From Bacteroidales bacterium (GTDB taxonomy: Bacteria; Bacteroidota; Bacteroidia; Bacteroidales; VadinHA17), in the NCBI GenBank assembly GCA_017882245.1, contig JADGPV010000038.1, forward strand, positions 1 to 8,341: DNA of 8,341 nt, written 5' to 3'. The translations under genes and the position numbers were made by a program. Below the pieces are notes generated by a model that did no database searches, was not told where the DNA came from, and was given only the letters and a program-made list of their open reading frames with translations. Shown here piece after piece: positions 7,087 to 8,341 of this stretch (position 1 is its first letter; each line of letters begins with the position of its first letter).

Positions 7087-8341
7087 ATGGCAGCACAAGA
7101 CAAAAACCGATCTCCCTGGACATGGGTCCCCACCCTTTATTTTTACCAGGGAATACCGTACAGCATCGTGATGATCACATCAGGTCTTATTTACAAGACC
7201 ATGGGTATCTCAATTGCTTCTTTTGCCTTCTGGACCAGCCTTCTTTATCTTCCATGGGCTATCAAGCCGCTATGGAGCCCCTATATAGATGTTGTATCCA
7301 CCAAACGCAACTGGGTTGTATGGACTCAGCTCCTGCTTGCCCTGGCATTCGTCGGAGCGGGATTGGCAATGCCGGTTAAATTCTTTTACCCGGTCACCAT
7401 TGCTATATTTGCCTTGATAGCCGTTTCATCTGCAAGTCATGATATTGCCGCTGACGGATTTTACATGTATGCCCTTGACCAGCATAAGCAGGCTTTCTTC
7501 GTTGGTATCCGCAGCACTTTCTACCGTTTTGCCATGCTGACTGCACTGGGTCTGGTACCGCTGGTAGCAGGTACGGTACAGAAAAATACAGGACTTGATC
7601 CGGTTCCTTTTGAAGCACGGTCAGTACCTGCTGATTCGTTCATTCAGTTTGACCCTTCCACAATCAATATAAAACCTGCCACAGGTGAGCCGAAAATCCT
7701 GCTGTTCCCTGATAATATTACCGTACCTCTTTATAAAACCGGAAAAACAGAGCTTGACTCAGCGGTGATCTATGTTGCACTCTCAGCACCGCCGGAGGAA
7801 GGGAAGACCATTGTGGTAAACATGGCACGCAAGGGAGGCAGTAAGGATATTGATATTCCGAGGAACCAGACAGGAAGGTTTGAATTTACCAGCCAGAACT
7901 GGAATGTGCCGGCAGCCCTCTCCCTGAAATCACATCATAACCTTACCGGTGAAGCCAAATCAGAATTTAACATCACTGCCGGCAATATAGCCTTCAGCTG
8001 GACTGTTTCGCTGGCTGTGCTGGGCCTGGTGCTGCTTCTGCTTGCATTCTACAACCGCTTTGCATTGCCCCATCCGGATGAGCAAAGTACAAAAGAGAAG
8101 ATTGGCTGGAATGTATACAAGGAAGTGTTTGTCTCTTTCTTTACAAAACCGGGTATCGGACCGGCTCTGATTTTTTTCCTTCTTTACCGGCTTGGCGAAG
8201 CCCAGCTGGTGAAGGTGGCTACACCTTTCCTTGTCGACTCGAGAAGCGCAGGAGGTATCGGACTCACCTCGGCGCAGTACGGTATAGCCTATGGCACTAT
8301 AGGCATGCTCTGCCTGACAGCAGGGGGGATACTGGGAGGCA
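7087..8341 (+). CDS. AmpG-like MFS permease (3' end missing) with periplasmic insert
   Basis: The frame runs from ATG 7087 past the right edge with no stop; 418 codons are visible. The GH9 stop TAA at 7078 is in the same frame just upstream, so this is the only available nearby start. Residues 11-60 read as the first two membrane helices (WTWVPTLYFYQGIPYSIVM, then WTSLLYLPWAIKPLW). SSASHDIAADGFYMYAL (114-130) matches the conserved TQDIxxDA region of AmpG, the inner-membrane proton-driven importer of anhydromuropeptides. Five helices are visible before a hydrophilic insert (about 166-299), then a sixth (300-322), a cytoplasmic loop rich in charged residues, and further helices starting near 355. 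Family substrate is GlcNAc-anhydroMurNAc (with or without peptide), so it suits the SpoIID neighbour; other oligosaccharides are possible. It starts 6 bases after the GH9 gene. Confidence 0.9.
   Translation, partial: MAAQDKNRSPWTWVPTLYFYQGIPYSIVMITSGLIYKTMGISIASFAFWTSLLYLPWAIKPLWSPYIDVVSTKRNWVVWTQLLLALAFVGAGLAMPVKFFYPVTIAIFALIAVSSASHDIAADGFYMYALDQHKQAFFVGIRSTFYRFAMLTALGLVPLVAGTVQKNTGLDPVPFEARSVPADSFIQFDPSTINIKPATGEPKILLFPDNITVPLYKTGKTELDSAVIYVALSAPPEEGKTIVVNMARKGGSKDIDIPRNQTGRFEFTSQNWNVPAALSLKSHHNLTGEAKSEFNITAGNIAFSWTVSLAVLGLVLLLLAFYNRFALPHPDEQSTKEKIGWNVYKEVFVSFFTKPGIGPALIFFLLYRLGEAQLVKVATPFLVDSRSAGGIGLTSAQYGIAYGTIGMLCLTAGGILGG
7582..7983 (+). other. Hydrophilic insert in the AmpG-like permease, predicted periplasmic
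   Basis: Residues 166-299 lie between helices 5 and 6. With the N-terminus inside, this loop faces the periplasm. It is rich in alternating hydrophobic and polar residues (VIYVALSAPPEEGKTIVV, then GRFEFTSQNW), suggesting a small beta-sandwich. E. coli AmpG, as I know it, has no domain of this size here. Confidence 0.65.

Larger units (their letters stand above)
1..8341 (+). other. Single co-directional operon-like cluster for glycan/muropeptide processing
   Basis: All six genes point the same way with gaps of 9, 7, -4, 1 and 6 bases, so one transcript is expected and its promoter and terminator both lie outside the window. None of the junctions carries a recognisable Shine-Dalgarno sequence, in line with Bacteroidota translation. 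The grouping of SpoIID and AmpG-like genes suggests peptidoglycan-derived sugars; the GT2 and DUF4922 genes suggest nucleotide-sugar chemistry on the same material. Confidence 0.75.

Noticed and set aside
7122..7379. 85-codon + strand open frame at the start of the permease
   Set aside because: It is out of frame with the hydrophobic AmpG-like reading that starts at 7087 and stays open to the window end.
1..8341. Polysaccharide utilisation locus
   Set aside because: No SusC/SusD pair or hybrid sensor/ECF regulator is visible, so the PUL label is not supported within this window.

Overview
The window reads as a piece of a Bacteroidota chromosome, probably an uncultured member of the Bacteroidales at roughly 50% GC. 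The evidence is the protein set: a 'xanthan lyase'/golvesin-C-type protein, a tandem GT2 protein, a DUF4922 protein, a SpoIID/LytB protein, a GH9-deacetylase fusion of the Bacteroidota type and an AmpG-like permease. The start sites also lack Shine-Dalgarno sequences, as is usual in this phylum. The taxonomic call is inferred from remembered family features, not from a search.

Layout: six genes, all on the + strand, packed end to end. (1) 1-842 is the 3' end of a xanthan-lyase-like gene, cut by the left edge. (2) 852-2327 is a two-domain glycosyltransferase whose first domain looks degenerate. (3) 2335-3273 is a DUF4922 protein with the HxHxQ signature of GalT/Apa-type nucleotidyltransferases and phosphorylases. 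(4) 3270-4607 is a SpoIID/LytB-type lytic transglycosylase with no visible signal peptide. (5) 4609-7080 is an exported GH9 glycosidase fused to a NodB-like deacetylase domain. (6) 7087-8341 is an AmpG-like MFS permease cut by the right edge, with a periplasmic insert of about 130 residues. The gaps are 9, 7, -4, 1 and 6 bases. There is therefore no room for internal promoters or terminators, and the genes are almost certainly one operon. No RNA gene, repeat, mobile element or CRISPR array was seen, and no stretch over 10 bases lacks a gene.

How they may work together (inference): the SpoIID and AmpG families point to peptidoglycan fragments. The GH9-deacetylase would trim amino-sugar glycans outside the cytoplasm and the permease would import the products. 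SpoIID, DUF4922 and GT2 all lack export signals and could process the sugars inside, with DUF4922 making or breaking a nucleotide sugar and GT2 using one. The individual families are known. The DUF4922 and GT2 steps, and a cytoplasmic SpoIID, are the parts without an explained role.
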